From Victivallaceae bacterium (GTDB lineage Bacteria; Verrucomicrobiota; Lentisphaeria; Victivallales; Victivallaceae): a stretch of 5,678 nt of DNA. Under the pieces are notes generated by a model. The model was not told the DNA's origin and made no database searches. It saw nothing but the letters and a program-made list of their open reading frames with translations. This document shows, in pieces, positions 5,135 to 5,678 of this stretch. The position numbers and the translations under genes were made by a program. The stretch spans positions 1-5,678 of the forward strand of contig JAQUOK010000244.1 in the NCBI GenBank assembly GCA_028717165.1, given 5' to 3'. How positions within the stretch are numbered: the stretch's first letter is position 1; every line of letters begins with the position of its first letter.

Positions 5135-5678
5135 TAATTACCTCCCTGGGCTAATTTTTTAGCTCCAGCGATGGCGACTTCACGCTCAAACTGGGCTTTC
5201 ACTGAATTATCACGAATATGCGACCGGGCGATTTTTTCACTTATCATACCCAACTTGTATTTCTCGAGAATATTATCCTGAAAGGTACACATGCCGGCTT
5301 TCCGCCCGGTTTCCATAACGCTTTTCAGGCGGTGCGTCATTTTTTCCACGATGATATTCGAGACCGCCAAATTGCCGACCAGTAATTCATAACCTATTGT
5401 CAGGTTGCCGTCCGTCCCAGGCAGCAGCTGCTGACAGACGATGCCGCGCAGCGAACCGGCAGTCATCGTCCTGATCTGCTGCTGCTGAGTCGGCGGAAAA
5501 ACGTCAAGAAGACGGTTCAGGGTATTGGCCGCATCACAAGTATGCAGAGTCCCGATAACCAGATGCCCGGTTTCAGAGGCCGTAATCGCGTTTTCAATAG
5601 TTTCCAGGTTATGGAGTTCGCCGATAACAATAATATCCGGGTCTTCCCGCAAAGCGCCTTTCAGGGCCGTGTTGTAGG
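5134..5678 (-). CDS. PilT-like ATPase (first of tandem pair), N-terminal part outside window
   Basis: The frame stays open to the window end, so the visible 180 codons are the C-terminal half of a PilT-family ATPase; an apparent TTG start at 5652 is internal. Visible parts are the run into Walker B (ALKGALREDPDIIVIGE), a changed end of that box (LHN where PilT has MRD), a His box (GTLHTCDAANTLNRLLDVFP) and a C-terminal region in which the AIRNLIRE motif reads AVSNIIVE, losing both arginines. Walker A and the Asp box are beyond the window. It is a paralogue of the next gene and overlaps it by 1 nt. The pattern recalls PilT/PilU pairs in which one member is an accessory motor; which is which is inference. 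Confidence 0.85.
   Translation of the reverse strand, partial: YNTALKGALREDPDIIVIGELHNLETIENAITASETGHLVIGTLHTCDAANTLNRLLDVFPPTQQQQIRTMTAGSLRGIVCQQLLPGTDGNLTIGYELLVGNLAVSNIIVEKMTHRLKSVMETGRKAGMCTFQDNILEKYKLGMISEKIARSHIRDNSVKAQFEREVAIAGAKKLAQGGN

Noticed and set aside
5134..5652. 172-residue protein starting at TTG 5652
   Set aside because: The frame continues to the window end and the upstream codons keep matching the PilT Walker B region, so this TTG is an internal leucine.

Overview
This is a bacterial window with five protein-coding regions and two compact minus-strand operons. The genes suggest a Gram-negative-type organism with type IV pili and an appetite for amino sugars. The divergent NagB-like protein paired with a PIG-L deacetylase, the LamG-type relic and the tandem PilT-like ATPases together remind me of Lentisphaerota/Victivallales or another PVC-group lineage. 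That assignment is an inference from protein style, with no marker gene in the window to prove it.

Layout. (1) 1-255, plus strand: the 3' part of a DUF167/YggU-family gene, cut by the window start. A possible 30-codon ORF (256-348) abuts its stop. (2) 2110-366, minus strand: a two-gene operon of a divergent glucosamine-6-phosphate deaminase (NagB)-like protein and a PIG-L/LmbE-type zinc deacetylase. A strong sigma70-like promoter (TTGACG, 17 bp, TATATT) drives it. A 23-bp palindrome overlaps the -10 and probably binds a repressor. A hairpin followed by a T-run lies beyond lmbE as a likely terminator. (3) 2111-2527: a long intergenic region holding that promoter and operator, the 3' relic of a LamG-type (concanavalin A-like) domain gene on the plus strand, a stem-loop after the relic's stop, and unassigned sequence. 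(4) >5678-2528, minus strand: an operon-like run of two tandem PilT/PilU-type retraction ATPases (the first cut by the window end) and a GT4-like glycosyltransferase, packed with a 1-nt overlap and a 9-nt gap.

How the genes may work together. The deacetylase and deaminase-like proteins would suit removal of an acetyl group followed by deamination/isomerisation of an N-acetylated amino sugar. PIG-L would then do the job that NagA does in the classical pathway; the substrate is unknown. The PilT-like pair would power pilus retraction or a related secretion-type machine. The glycosyltransferase may modify a surface component or may only share the transcript.

Most notable points: the operator-over-promoter arrangement, the altered catalytic residues of the NagB-like protein, a perfect 18-bp in-frame tandem duplication in the deacetylase, the LamG gene scar, and the two PilT paralogues with different motif erosion. 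I did not find a clear, wholly new system.
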